Origin: Pseudomonadota bacterium
GTDB taxonomy: Bacteria > Pseudomonadota > Gammaproteobacteria > Steroidobacterales > Steroidobacteraceae
Reading direction: 5' to 3'
DNA length: 64,000 nt
Assembly: GCA_016703895.1 (NCBI GenBank)
Contig: JADJBE010000003.1
Location: 248,001-312,000, forward strand
The notes under the pieces were generated by a model. That model did not search any database and was not told the DNA's origin. It was given only the letters and a program-made list of their open reading frames with translations. The number at the start of each line of letters is the position of its first letter. The stretch's first letter is position 1. The translations under genes and the position numbers were made by a program. This document shows, in pieces, positions 44,419-54,937 of the stretch.

Positions 44419-44770
44419 TTCAATTCGCGGGGAACGCGAATGGCGTTTGTATGTTGACGATATGCTCGATTTCGCACGCAAGGTTGAAGCATACACGGCC
44501 GATCTAGATCAGTTGGCGTTCGTGAGCGACGGCTTGACCTACGACGCCACGCTGCGCAATCTAGCGCTCATTGGCGAGTCGGCCGCGCGTATTCCAGAGT
44601 CCGTACGCGATGCTCGCCCGGAAATTCCCTGGCGGCAAATTATCGCCACCCGCAATCGCCTGATCCACGCGTATCTCGGAATCGACGACGACACAATTTG
44701 GAGCATCATTCGGGACGACATTCCTGACCTGCTCAAGGCTCTCGAACGATTGCGGCAGACAGAAGGCTAA
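44411..44770 (+). CDS. hepT: HEPN-domain ribonuclease toxin (HepT-like)
   Basis: 119 residues from ATG 44411, overlapping the MNT gene by 8 bases. Active-site RxxxxH motif is present in IIATRNRLIHAYLGIDDD, followed by the usual tyrosine that MntA modifies in family members. NLALIGESAARIPESVRDAR and WSIIRDDIPDLLKALERL are typical. Complete pair with the MNT gene. Confidence 0.93.
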   Translation: MSDSIRGEREWRLYVDDMLDFARKVEAYTADLDQLAFVSDGLTYDATLRNLALIGESAARIPESVRDARPEIPWRQIIATRNRLIHAYLGIDDDTIWSIIRDDIPDLLKALERLRQTEG

Positions 44771-45073
44771 ATTGGCGGCTTCTCTAATGTCTCGCGCTGC
44801 GACCATTTTTTGCGAGCCTTCTAAAGGTATAAGGCGCGTTGCGCTACGAAGTCTAAATTGTAAGCGAGTGTGTTCGTGGGATTAGTCAATCCCAACGTTC
44901 CGGGGGTCAAGCGCGTTCGCGAGAGCGCCAACCCGCGAGCGAATCTGGCAGAATCCAGGCGACACAACATAAGAAGATCGGACGGATTCGGTCCACAGCA
45001 AGCAAGCCGGTGACAACCTTTGCCCGGGGCGCTGAATTGCCGAATCGCGCGCCCACGAGGATGAGCAATTCGG
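44771..45073. other. Intergenic region before the helicase gene
   Basis: About 300 bases without a convincing gene. It holds a short hairpin (TGGGATT at 44877-44883 with AATCCCA at 44888-44894, 4-base loop) and GC-rich dyads near 44910-44935. It probably contains the helicase promoter, but no clear -35/-10 pair was found. Confidence 0.5.
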
Positions 45074-47041
45074 ATGAACATACAGCCCGCCGCCGTGATC
45101 AGCAGCGCTCCAAAGCTGCCAATAGCTGATATCCAAAAACTCATCATCGATAGAGGTCGCCTAACCAAAGACGATATTCGCTTAATGTGGGATCTTTCCG
45201 AGGACGATTACGCGATCCTCAAGGGAGAGCTCGAGGGCAACAGACTGCTCGCCCCTGGTCCGCGGGGCTCGGGTGGATTCATCGCTCACTTCGCCCAGCG
45301 GCAAAAGCAGGCTCGGGGCGCTGACGCTGACGCCACCATTGAGTTCCGCAATCCTCACGAGGCAGCTGCGGCTGCTCGGCTGACCGAGCTGCTGTCTCAT
45401 AAAGATCTGGAAGATCTGCTGGAAGACTTGGTCTACACGATTCGTCGCGCTCGCCAAAAGCTTACGGGGGAAGACCGGCGCGGCAGTAAGTCGGAGTTGG
45501 CGGCAGCATTGCTGACGAAACACGGGATTGATCTCTTTGCGGACAAGGTCGTTAGGGCGCTGGTCGCCAAGCGAGCCAAGGTGCAGGCACCCTCACGCTG
45601 GCACGCCGGCAAGGGGACTGCCTTGGCATTTGTTGAGCGCGCTCGCTTCCCGATTGAATACGGCGGCATACCGGCAGCCGATACGCCTGTCGACTTCGAA
45701 TACCTTGAAGGGCGGGCGGACTTACGTCCGCTGCAAGACTTTCAACAGGAAGTCCAATGGAAGTTGCAGCGTGTCTTGGATCGACCGGGGCAGCGGGCGA
45801 TTGTTACCTTGCCCACCGGCGCAGGCAAGACTCGAGTCGCGGTCGATACCATCCGTGACTGGCTGACCAAGCGATTCCGGACCAAAGCGACCGGCGAGGG
45901 CAACGTCGTGCTTTGGCTTGCGCATACCGATGAGCTTTGCGAGCAGGCGTACGCCTGTTTTCGAGATGTGTGGCAGGGCTCGAGCGATGTTTGCCCGATG
46001 TTGCTGTTCCGCTTCTGGGGCCAGTACACGCGAGATCTGGAGAAGCACCATGAGACGTTGCAGACGCTCGATCAACGACCAGCAGTACTGATCTCCACGC
46101 CGCATCGCCTCGCCAATTTGATCGACGACAAAGTCGCCGAAGGCGCCCCCATCCTGGCGGCGTTGAAGCGGCTAACGGGTCTCATCATTGTGGATGAGGC
46201 GCATCGCGCGGCTGCGCCAAGTTACATGAAGATTATGGAGGCCTTTGCGTGGACGGCTCAAGTGCCGGTTGTTATCGGCCTGACGGCAACCCCATTTCGT
46301 CAAGAGTATGCGCCTAACGACCCGAGTGCCGGCACAAAAGAATTGCGCAATTTGTTCCAGACGATTATCGAGCCGGCAGATACCTTGGGTGAAGGCCCGA
46401 GAACGGAGTTGCAGTCGCGCGGCTTTTTGGCGAAACCTATTTTCAGTATCATCAAGTCGAATACGCGGCTCAAAGCACCCGAAGGCGTGGATCTCGACAA
46501 CCCCAGCGAAGACGACATCGACAAAATTGACTACGCGCTGAAGATCCGTGCCGATCAACCTGATCGACGCATGGTGATCCTGGAAGAGCTCCGTCGGATT
46601 TGCAAAGACCCAACCGCGTCGATCATCTATTTCGGCCCGACGGTGCAGGACGCAGAGTGCATGGCCTTCCTCTTGCGGCATTGCGCAATCGAGTCAGCAT
46701 TCATCAGCGGCGAAACACGCGATGTCACGCGTCGCAAGGTAATCGGCGACTTCAAGGCTGGCAAGTTGCAGGTTCTTTGCAACTGCGAGGTCCTGACAAC
46801 AGGCTTCGATGCGCCGCGAGTCACTCACGTAGTACTGGCTCGACCGACTGTCAGCCAAGTGCTTTACGAGCAGATGGTTGGACGCGGATTGCGTGGCGAG
46901 AAATTCGGCGGCACGGCGACCTGCCATATCGTCGATCTCGAGGATAGTTATCGTGCGGATCGGCCGCAGCTTGGGTACAAGAAGTTTCGGGAGGTTTGGG
47001 CGGTGTTGAGCAATCCGCGGCGTCGAGCTCACGATCGATGA
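45074..47041 (+). CDS. Superfamily 2 DEAH helicase, defence-island type
   Basis: 655 residues. An N-terminal region of about 240 residues contains a possible winged helix (IQKLIIDRGRLTKDDIRLMW) and no known nuclease motif. Helicase motifs: Walker A LPTGAGKT at about 245, DEAH near 373 (LIIVDEAHRAA), VIGLTATPFRQE, and motif VI YEQMVGRGLRGEKFGG near 598. The layout is that of the ResIII/SF2 helicases found in restriction and phage-defence systems. It stands alone between the HEPN pair and hsdM with 71 bases before hsdM. It may work with the type I enzyme or be a separate system; not identifiable by eye. Confidence 0.85.
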   Translation: MNIQPAAVISSAPKLPIADIQKLIIDRGRLTKDDIRLMWDLSEDDYAILKGELEGNRLLAPGPRGSGGFIAHFAQRQKQARGADADATIEFRNPHEAAAAARLTELLSHKDLEDLLEDLVYTIRRARQKLTGEDRRGSKSELAAALLTKHGIDLFADKVVRALVAKRAKVQAPSRWHAGKGTALAFVERARFPIEYGGIPAADTPVDFEYLEGRADLRPLQDFQQEVQWKLQRVLDRPGQRAIVTLPTGAGKTRVAVDTIRDWLTKRFRTKATGEGNVVLWLAHTDELCEQAYACFRDVWQGSSDVCPMLLFRFWGQYTRDLEKHHETLQTLDQRPAVLISTPHRLANLIDDKVAEGAPILAALKRLTGLIIVDEAHRAAAPSYMKIMEAFAWTAQVPVVIGLTATPFRQEYAPNDPSAGTKELRNLFQTIIEPADTLGEGPRTELQSRGFLAKPIFSIIKSNTRLKAPEGVDLDNPSEDDIDKIDYALKIRADQPDRRMVILEELRRICKDPTASIIYFGPTVQDAECMAFLLRHCAIESAFISGETRDVTRRKVIGDFKAGKLQVLCNCEVLTTGFDAPRVTHVVLARPTVSQVLYEQMVGRGLRGEKFGGTATCHIVDLEDSYRADRPQLGYKKFREVWAVLSNPRRRAHDR

Positions 47042-47112
47042 GTGTCAAGGTTGTATTCGACTATATAAATGAGCTCTTCTTCTCGCTGCCCGAATACGCA
47101 CAGGCTTGACCC

Positions 47113-49812
47113 ATGGCGATAAAAAAATCCGACCTCTACTCCTCCCTCTGGGCCTCGTGCGACGAGCTGCGCGGCGGCATGGATGCCAGCCAGTACAAGG
47201 ACTACGTCCTGTTCATGCTGTTCATCAAGTACATCACCGACAAGTACGGCAACAGCAGCGACTTCGCCCCGCCGGTGGTCATCCCCAAGGGCGCGAGCTT
47301 CAAGGACATGATCGCCCTCAAGGGCAAGAGCGACATCGGCGACAAGATCAACACGCAGATCATCGCCCCGCTGGTCAGCGCCAACGCCCGGTTGGCTCGC
47401 AGCGACTTCCCCGACTTCAACGACTCCAACAAGCTCGGCGAAGGCAAGGACAAGGTCGATAAGCTCACCAACCTGATAAACATCTTTGCCAGGCCCGCGC
47501 TCGACTTCTCGAAGAACCGCGCCGAGCACGACGACATCCTCGGCGACGCCTACGAATACCTGATGCGGCACTTCGCCACCGAGAGCGGCAAGAGCAAGGG
47601 CCAGTTCTACACCCCCCGCCGAGGTCAGCCGCATCATCGCCAAGGCGATCGGGATCTCGCCGCAGAACACCAAGGCGTCCACCACCGCCTACGACCCGAC
47701 CTGCGGCTCGGGCTCGCTGCTCCTCAAGGTGGCCGCGGAGTCGGGCAGGCACATCACGCTCGAGGGCCAGGAGAAGGACGTGACCACGGCGGGCCTGGCC
47801 CGCATGAACATGATCCTGCACGACTTCCCCACGGCCAACATCGTCTCGGGCAACACCCTGGCCGCGCCCAAGTTCAAGGACGGCGAAAGCTTACGCACCT
47901 ACGACTATGTCGTCGCCAATCCGCCGTTCTCCGACAAGACCTGGACGACTGGGCTCACGCCGTCGAACGATCCGTTCCAGCGTTTCACCTGGGGCGAGCC
48001 GCCCGTCAAGCAGGGCGACTACGCCTACCTGCTGCACATCATCCGCTCGATGAAAAGCGCGGGCAAAGGCGCCTGCATCCTGCCCCACGGCGTGCTCTTC
48101 CGCGGCGGTGCAGAGGCCACCATCCGCCAGCAGCTCGTTCGCTCCGGCTACCTCAAGGGCATCATCGGCCTGCCCGCCAACCTCTTCTACGGCACCGGCA
48201 TCCCCGCCTGCATCCTGGTGATCGACAAAGAGAACGCCGCCGCTCGCAAGGGCGTGTTCATGATCGACGCCTCCAAGGGCTTCCGCAAAGACGGCCCGAA
48301 GAACCGGCTGCGCGAGCAGGACCTGCACAAGATCGTCGACACCTTCACCCGGCAGGCCGACGTGCCGCGCTATGCCCGCATGGTGCCGCTCACCGAGATC
48401 GCCGACCCGAAGAACGACTTCAACCTCAACCTGCCGCGCTACATCGACTCGAGCTCCCCCGAGGACCTGCAGGACATCGACGGTCACCTGCGCGGCGGCA
48501 TCCCCGAGCGCGACCTGGACGCGCCGGAAACGGAATTGGCTGCGTACTGGAAGGTGCTGCCCAGCGTGCGTGGCGAGCTGTTCGAGGCCTTCGACAACTC
48601 GGGGGGCCGCCCCGGCTACGTGCGTCTGAGGCCGGCGCTCACCGAGGTGAAGCCGGCCATCTTCGGCCACGCCGAGTTCGCCGCCTTTCAGCAGCAGGCG
48701 ACGAAGGTCTTCGCCAACTGGCGCAAGGCCACCACGCCGCGCCTCACCGGCTTCGGCAAGGATGGCCACCCCAAGGCTCTGATCGAGACCATCGCCGAAG
48801 ACCTGCTGGCCGCGTTCCATGAGGCGCCGCTGCTCGATGCCTACGACATCTACCAACACCTGATGGACTACTGGGCCGAGACAATGCAAGACGATGCGTA
48901 TCTCATCGCCGCCGACGGCTGGGTGGCCAGGGCGCATCGCGTGATCGAAGAGGTGAAGAGTGGCAAGAAGAAAGGTGAGCGGAAGGACAAGGGCTGGGCC
49001 TGTGACCTGATCCCGAAGCCGCTCATCGTTGCTCGTTTCTTTGCCAGGGAGCAGGCAGCCCTAGAGCAACTGGAGACCGATCTCGAATCAGTTTCTGCTG
49101 GGCTTGACGAACTTGCGGAAGAGCATGGTGGCGAAGAGGGCGCGTTGAAGGACATCTCCAGCAAGGCCGACGCACAAGCCGCCTACACGCAGGCACTTGT
49201 CTCACTGTGGAGCGATGACAACAGACCTGCCTGTAACAAGTACACCGCCTTGATGAATGAGGCCAATGAGCACACGACCCCCTCACTCTCTCAAGAACAC
49301 AGGGCAAGCTACCTCAGGCGGTGGACCAATTGGCTGTAACGGGCGGTCACGCAGAACGCGCGACCCTCAACAGGTACCTCGAAGCGGTCAGGATGCAGAA
49401 AGCCAGTTCCAAGCATGCCCAACCACTGGCCAAGGTTGAGCCCCACTACCGTGAGCGCCTGGAAGACTGAGCTTCAGCCTGCCCGCAGGCTACGCCGGCC
49501 ACGGACGAGCAAAGCGCGCTGAAAGGAATGGTCAAAGGGGCCGACGACGCCCTCGACACGCTGGCCTACGCCAAGTACCCCAAGCTCACCGAGGCCGAGA
49601 TCAAGACGCTGGTGGTGGACGACAAGTGGATGGTCCGCCTCTCGGGCGCCGTGAAGGGCGAACTCGACCGCGTGTCGCAGACCCTCACCGGCCGCATCCG
49701 CGAGCTGGCCGAACGCTACGCCACGCCGCTGCCGATCCTCACCGAAGAAGTGGAGACGCTTGCCGCCCGGGTCGACGAGCATCTCAAGAAGATGGGGGCG
49801 GTATGGAAGTGA
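47113..49812 (+). CDS. hsdM: Type I restriction enzyme M subunit, frameshifted
   Basis: N6-adenine methyltransferase subunit. ATG 47113: N-terminal helical domain (LWASCDELRGGMDASQYKDY), then FATESGKSKGQFYTP; a surplus C in the run at 47612-47617 shifts the frame to AEVSRIIAKAIG, SAM motif DPTCGSGSLLLKV and catalytic NPPFSDKTW. The frame stays open to 49339; further shifts connect through NRYLEAVRMQKASSK to the C-terminal YPKLTEAEIKTLVVDDKW and TGRIRELAERYATPLP ending at 49812. The piece 49200-49520 is poorly conserved and contains stops in the reading used. Overlaps hsdS by 10 bases. Confidence 0.88.
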
Positions 49813-51015
49813 GGCCCGGCTACAAGCAGACGGACGTGGGCGTCATTCCGGAGGACTGGGAAGTTCGACAGTCTCCGAACACCTGCAGGATCTACGCGGG
49901 TGGGGACGTGCCGAAACACCCGGTTGCGCAAACCCAGTCCGCAGCCCATCCCGACCCATGTCGCCAACGCACTTCAGAACAAGGGCTTGTATGGCTACAC
50001 GGCCGAGCGACGTTCGAATGCGGACTCCCTAACGATCAGCGCGCGCGGATACCTGGGACACGCCGAGTATAGAGACCAGCCGTTCTTTCCGATTGTTCGG
50101 CTCTTGGTCCTGGAGCCTACTGGGGAGCTGGACGCACGATATACCACCTACGCAGTCAATGATCGCGTCAGATTCTCCGTAGAAAGTACTGGTGTGCCCC
50201 AGCTCACCGCGCCTCAGGTCGGGAAGTATTCGGTGGCTGCACCTCCGACCCTCCCCGAACAACGCGCCATCGCGGCGGCGTTGAGCGATGTGGATGCGCT
50301 GCTGGGCGGGCTGGATCGGCTCATCGCCAAGAAGCGCGACCTCAAACAGGCCGCCATGCAGCAGCTCCTGACCGGCCAGACCCGCCTCCCCGGCTTCCAC
50401 GGCGAGTGGGAGGTGAAGCGGTTGGGGGAGACCGGCGACATCAGAAGCGGCGGAACCCCGAGCACGACGCAAGCGCACTTCTGGAACGGTGATGTGCCTT
50501 GGTGCACGCCGACGGACATCACAGGACTTCTTGGTCGCAAGTACCTAATCGACACAGCACGCACGATCTCTCGGGCGGGTCTGCAATCCAGTTCTGCGGA
50601 AGTCATTCCGCCGCGGTCCCTGATCATGACGTCCAGGGCGACGATCGGCGAATGCGCAATCAACCTCGTCGCGATGACTACCAACCAAGGGTTCAAGAAC
50701 ATCGTGCCCTTCCCCGAGATCGACGTCGAGTTCCTTTACTACCTGATGACGACGCAGAAGGCCGGCCTCATATCCCTCTGCGGCGGCAGTACGTTCCTTG
50801 AGATCGGCAAGAAACAACTCAGTGCGTACGAGATCACGTTGCCGAAGGATCGCGTCGAACAAAGCTCCATCGCCACCGTCCTCTCCGACATGGACGCCGA
50901 ACTCACCGCGCTTGAACACCGCCGCGACAAGACCCGCGACCTCAAGCAGGCGATGATGCAGGAGCTGCTCACCGGCAAGACGCGGCTCGTTCCAGCAGGA
51001 GCGGCCCATGCCTGA
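49803..51015 (+). CDS. hsdS: Type I restriction enzyme S subunit, one frameshift
   Basis: Specificity subunit. From ATG 49803 (EVRPGYKQTDVGVIPEDWEV) the frame reaches IYAGGDVPKH, then a one-base shift near 49915 continues HVANALQNKGLYGYTAERRS. Two target-recognition domains are visible, the first ending LPEQRAIAAALSDVDALLGG, the second beginning GEWEVKRLGETGDIRSGGTP and ending VEQSSIATVLSDMDAELTAL; both are followed by the conserved helix KRDLKQAAMQQLLTG / TRDLKQAMMQELLTG. Overlaps hsdR by 8 bases. About 404 residues. Confidence 0.9.
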
Positions 51016-54000
51016 GCAACCCCGCTCCGAGCGCAAGACGCAGAATCGCGTCATCGGCCTCTTTACAGCCCCGGCGCGTCCCGACCACCTCGGCTACCGC
51101 TACCTCGGGGAATGGAACAAGCGGGAGAACAACCGCGCCATTGAGACCGCAATTCTTCGTGAAAACCTTTCGGCGCGCGGCTATTCCGCTGCCCACATCT
51201 CCGCCGCCCTGCAGAAGCTCGAGACCGTCGCCGATTCGACCGGCATCACGCTCTACCAGGCGAACCTGCGCACCTACCAGCTCCTGCGCTACGGCGTGCC
51301 GGTGCAGATCGCCGCAGGCAAGGCCCACGAGACGGTGCACCTGATCGACTGGGAGCACCCTGAGAAGAACGACTTCGCGCTGGCCGAGGAGGTGACGCTG
51401 ACCGGTGGCTCGCTTGGTTCGTATGGGCGCCGGCCGGACATAGTGCTCTATATCAACGGCATCGCTATCGCGGTGATCGAGCTCAAGCGCAGCTCGGTGG
51501 AATTGGCCGACGGGGTGCGCCAGCTCATCACCAACCAGGAAGAGATTTTCAACAAGGGCTTCTTCAGCACCGTGCAGCTCCTGCTCGCGGGCAGCGACTC
51601 GCAGGGGCTGCGCTATGGCACCACCGGCACGCCGGAGCAGTTCTTCGTGCAATGGAAGGACGAGGCACTTGTTAGCGAGGTAACCGCTGCAGGAGCCCTG
51701 CTTGACCGGCCGCTCGCCAAATTGTGCAGCAAAGCTAGGCTGCTCGACCTGATCCGCAACTTCATCCTTTTCGACGCCGGGCACAAGAAGGTGCCTCGGC
51801 CGCACCAGTTCTTCGGCGTGAAGGCCGCGCAGGAGCGCATCGCCAAGCGCGAGGGCGGCGTCATCTGGCACACCCAGGGCAGTGGCAAGAGCATCCTGAT
51901 GGTGCTGATCGCCAAGTGGCTGCTGGAGCACGACCCCGAGGCGCGCATCCTCGTCATCACCGACCGCGACGAGCTGGACAAGCAGATCGTCGGCGTGATG
52001 CGCAATGCCGGGGTGATCGGCCAGGACTCACCGTCACCGCGCATCACCTCGCGAGCGGAGTTTGTGGAGAAGCTCGGAAGCCCCACGCAGCGCTTGCTGT
52101 GCGCGCTCATCCACAAGTTTGATGTGGCCGACGTCAAGGGCGAGCCACCGCCGGTGTCGGGGCGCTTCTACGTGTTCGTGGACGAGTGCCACCGCACGCA
52201 AGGCGGCGACATGAACAAGCAGATGAAACGCTGGCTGGAAGGCGCGATCTTCGTCGGCTTCACCGGCACGCCACTCCTGCGCAAGGACAAGCTGATGACG
52301 CGGGACGTCTTCGGCACTTACATCCACACATACAAGTTTTACGAAGCCGTGGCCGATAAGGTGGTGCTGGACCTCAAGTACGAAGCCCGCGACGTACCGC
52401 AGCGCCTGACCTCACAGTCCGCAATCGACGCCTGGTTCGAACACAAGACCAAGGGCCTGAACAACTTCCAGAAGGCGCTGGTGCGCAAGCGCTGGGCGAC
52501 AATGGAAGAGCTGATGAGCGCCGCCGAGCGCAAGCAGCGCATCATCGCCGACATCATCGAGGACTTCAGCCTCAAGCCGCGGCTAAACAACGACCGCGGC
52601 ACGGCGCTCCTCGTTGCCCCCTCAATCTACGACGCCTGCCACTACTACCGATTGCTGCAGAACACGAACTTCGGTCCATACTGCGGGATCATCACCTCCT
52701 ACGAGCCTAACCACAACGCAATCTCGCGCGAGCCCGCCAACAGCGACGAGCGTTACAAGTTCGACACTTACACCCAGCACGTCCTAAAGAATGGCCAGAC
52801 CACCAAGCAGTACGAGGACGAGATCAAGCGCCGCTTCATCAAGGAGCCCGCCAACCTCAAGCTGCTGATCGTGGTAAGCAAGCTACTGACCGGCTTCGAC
52901 GCGCCGAGCTGCACTTACATCTACCTCGACAACGAGCTACGCGACCACAACCTGTTCCAGGCCATCTGCCGCACCAACCGGCTGGACGGCGACGACAAGG
53001 ACTACGGCTACATCGTCGACTTCAAGAAGTTGTTCGGCGAGGTGCAGGAAGCGATTGCGGTCTATAGCTCCGACGAGCTGGACCTCGAAGGCGGCAGTGA
53101 CGCCGAAAACAACGTCCACCTCAAGGACTGGCTGGTCGAGGGTAGGAAGAAGCTCGACGAAGCCCGCGAGGTTCTGCGCTACCTGTGTGAGCCGGTCGCC
53201 CTGCCGCGCGAGGTGGAGCAGTTCCTGCATTACTTTTGCGGCGACGCCGCGAACCCGAATGGGCTGAGCGAGACCGAAGCGATGCGCGTGTCTTTCTATA
53301 AAGCCGTCGCTGCTTTCGTGCGGGCATTCGCCGCCGTCGCGCAGGACCTTGCAGAGGCCGGTTACGCTGACGCTGAAGTGGTCGCATTACAGAAAGACGT
53401 CGAGTTCTATAGCGAGATTCGTTCCGCCATCAAGAAGCACTCGGGCGAGGAGCTCGACATCAAGCCTTACGAGGCGGACATGCGCCACCTCCTCAACACC
53501 TACGTCCAGGCCGACCCGGCTACGGACCTGGGTGAGCTGGGCGAGATGTCCCTCACCGAACTCATCATCGAGACCGGCATCCACGACGCCATCGCCCGCA
53601 AGCTCAACGAGAAGGGCAAGCTGTCAAAAAATGCCATCGCCGAGGGGATCATCAACAACGTCCGCAAGACCATCATCCGCGACCAGCTCACAGATCCGGC
53701 GTTCTATGCCCAGATGTCTACGCTGCTGGAGGATCTCATCAAGCAGAGCCGCGATGATGCTGCTGCCTACGAGTTGTTTCTGCGGCAGGCGGAAGCGCTG
53801 GTCAAACGCCTGGCGGCGAAACAACCGGAGGCTGGCATCCCTGCGGTGCTACATGGCAACCGGGAGGCATCGGTCCTGTTTGGCAACCTCGACAAATTGC
53901 CTGCCAGCACCTTCGTGTACCCAATATTTGATGAAGACAAGGCCAGTCTCGCTCTAAGACTGGACCGGGCAGTTAGGGAGAGCGCGCCTGCAGGCTGGAA

Positions 54001-54115
54001 GGGCGACGAAGTGCGCGAGCGTCAGGTGCTCAACGCGTTGTTCCCGCTGTTGGACCGCGACCGCGAAACCACTCAGGCGCTGTTCGAGATCATCAAGCGC
54101 CAGCCGGGCTACTGA
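51008..54115 (+). CDS. hsdR: Type I restriction enzyme R subunit
   Basis: Intact 1035-residue motor and nuclease. Nuclease motif PDIVLYINGIAIAVIELKRS (PD-(D/E)xK, residues about 142-160); Walker A HTQGSGKS near 288; DECH box FVDECHRTQGG near 391; GFTGTPLLRKDK; and KLLTGFDAPSC with QAICRTNRLDGDDKDYG for the second RecA domain. The C-terminal helical domain mediates HsdM binding. Makes the complex competent to cut unmethylated DNA. Overlaps the metallopeptidase gene by one base. Confidence 0.97.
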   Translation: MPEQPRSERKTQNRVIGLFTAPARPDHLGYRYLGEWNKRENNRAIETAILRENLSARGYSAAHISAALQKLETVADSTGITLYQANLRTYQLLRYGVPVQIAAGKAHETVHLIDWEHPEKNDFALAEEVTLTGGSLGSYGRRPDIVLYINGIAIAVIELKRSSVELADGVRQLITNQEEIFNKGFFSTVQLLLAGSDSQGLRYGTTGTPEQFFVQWKDEALVSEVTAAGALLDRPLAKLCSKARLLDLIRNFILFDAGHKKVPRPHQFFGVKAAQERIAKREGGVIWHTQGSGKSILMVLIAKWLLEHDPEARILVITDRDELDKQIVGVMRNAGVIGQDSPSPRITSRAEFVEKLGSPTQRLLCALIHKFDVADVKGEPPPVSGRFYVFVDECHRTQGGDMNKQMKRWLEGAIFVGFTGTPLLRKDKLMTRDVFGTYIHTYKFYEAVADKVVLDLKYEARDVPQRLTSQSAIDAWFEHKTKGLNNFQKALVRKRWATMEELMSAAERKQRIIADIIEDFSLKPRLNNDRGTALLVAPSIYDACHYYRLLQNTNFGPYCGIITSYEPNHNAISREPANSDERYKFDTYTQHVLKNGQTTKQYEDEIKRRFIKEPANLKLLIVVSKLLTGFDAPSCTYIYLDNELRDHNLFQAICRTNRLDGDDKDYGYIVDFKKLFGEVQEAIAVYSSDELDLEGGSDAENNVHLKDWLVEGRKKLDEAREVLRYLCEPVALPREVEQFLHYFCGDAANPNGLSETEAMRVSFYKAVAAFVRAFAAVAQDLAEAGYADAEVVALQKDVEFYSEIRSAIKKHSGEELDIKPYEADMRHLLNTYVQADPATDLGELGEMSLTELIIETGIHDAIARKLNEKGKLSKNAIAEGIINNVRKTIIRDQLTDPAFYAQMSTLLEDLIKQSRDDAAAYELFLRQAEALVKRLAAKQPEAGIPAVLHGNREASVLFGNLDKLPASTFVYPIFDEDKASLALRLDRAVRESAPAGWKGDEVRERQVLNALFPLLDRDRETTQALFEIIKRQPGY

Positions 54116-54834
54116 TGGTTGAGACTATTCGCCTCGGCGACATCGCGATCGCAGTGGAGCGCAAGAGCGTGAAACACGTGCACCTATCCGTGCACCCTCC
54201 GCGCGGGCGCGTCACGCTGGTTGCGCCCAACGGCACGCGGCTGGAAGTTGTTCGAGCTTATGCGGCCACACGTCTCGGGTGGATCCGCAAGCAGCAGGCG
54301 GGACTGCGCGGTCAGGCACGCGAAACCCGCCGCCAATACGTGGAACGCGAAAGCCATTACCTTTGGGGGCGACGTTATTTGCTTTCAGTGATCCATAAGG
54401 ACGCCAGGCCCGCGGTGGCACTAGGCCATCGTCGCATTACGCTTGCAGTGCGACCTAACAGTACAATCGCCAGTCGCGAACGAGTGATGCAGGAATGGCA
54501 CCGGTCGTTGCTGCGCGATGCGCTGCCGCCGCTGATCGCACGTTGGGAGGTCAAGCTGGATGTAAAGGTAGATAGCTACTTCTTGCAGCGGATGAAGACG
54601 AAATGGGGAAGCTGTAACCCCGTAACTGCACTATTCGCATCAATACAGAACTGGTGAAAAAAGCCGAAGGACCTGCTGGAGTACATCGTCGTGCATGAAA
54701 TGTTGCACTTGATTGAACCCTCTCACAGCGAGTACTTCACCAAATTACTGACGACGCACTATCCGTCGTGGCGCGAGGCTCGGGCGGAGCTCAACGAACT
54801 ACCAGTGGGCGCAGAAGCGTGGAAAAGCGGATGA
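54115..54834 (+). CDS. YgjP-like (M48-related) metallopeptidase, two frameshifts
   Basis: From ATG 54115 the frame gives LVAPNGTRLEVVRAYAATRL, RQYVERESHYLWGRRY and MKTKWGSCNPVT; one base is lost near 54630 and one surplus A occurs in the run at 54655-54661, after which LLEYIVVHEMLHLIEPSHSE continues to TGA 54832-54834. HEMLH is the zinc motif. Total about 240 residues, normal. YgjP-type genes often follow hsdR in proteobacterial type I loci, as here. Confidence 0.85.
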
Positions 54835-54870
54835 CGGTTGGAACTCGTTGCACGATTAGACGTTGCGCAA

Positions 54871-54885
54871 GTCGTTCGAAACGAC
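54871..54885. promoter_or_regulatory. Dyad before mcrB
   Basis: GTCGTT, CGA, AACGAC: a perfect 6-bp inverted repeat in the 103-base gap between the metallopeptidase and mcrB. Possible operator or weak hairpin. Confidence 0.25.
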
Positions 54886-54937
54886 GAGCTTGGTAACGAG
54901 AACATTTCACACCGAGCAGCACTGAGCGAGAGTTTTT

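Noticed and set aside
47891..48937. Minus-strand open frame of about 348 codons opposite hsdM
   Set aside because: Valine/leucine/arginine-rich sequence with no motif, fully antisense to the conserved hsdM body.
50969..51931. Minus-strand open frame opposite hsdR start
   Set aside because: Antisense to the conserved nuclease region of hsdR, no motif or ribosome-binding site.
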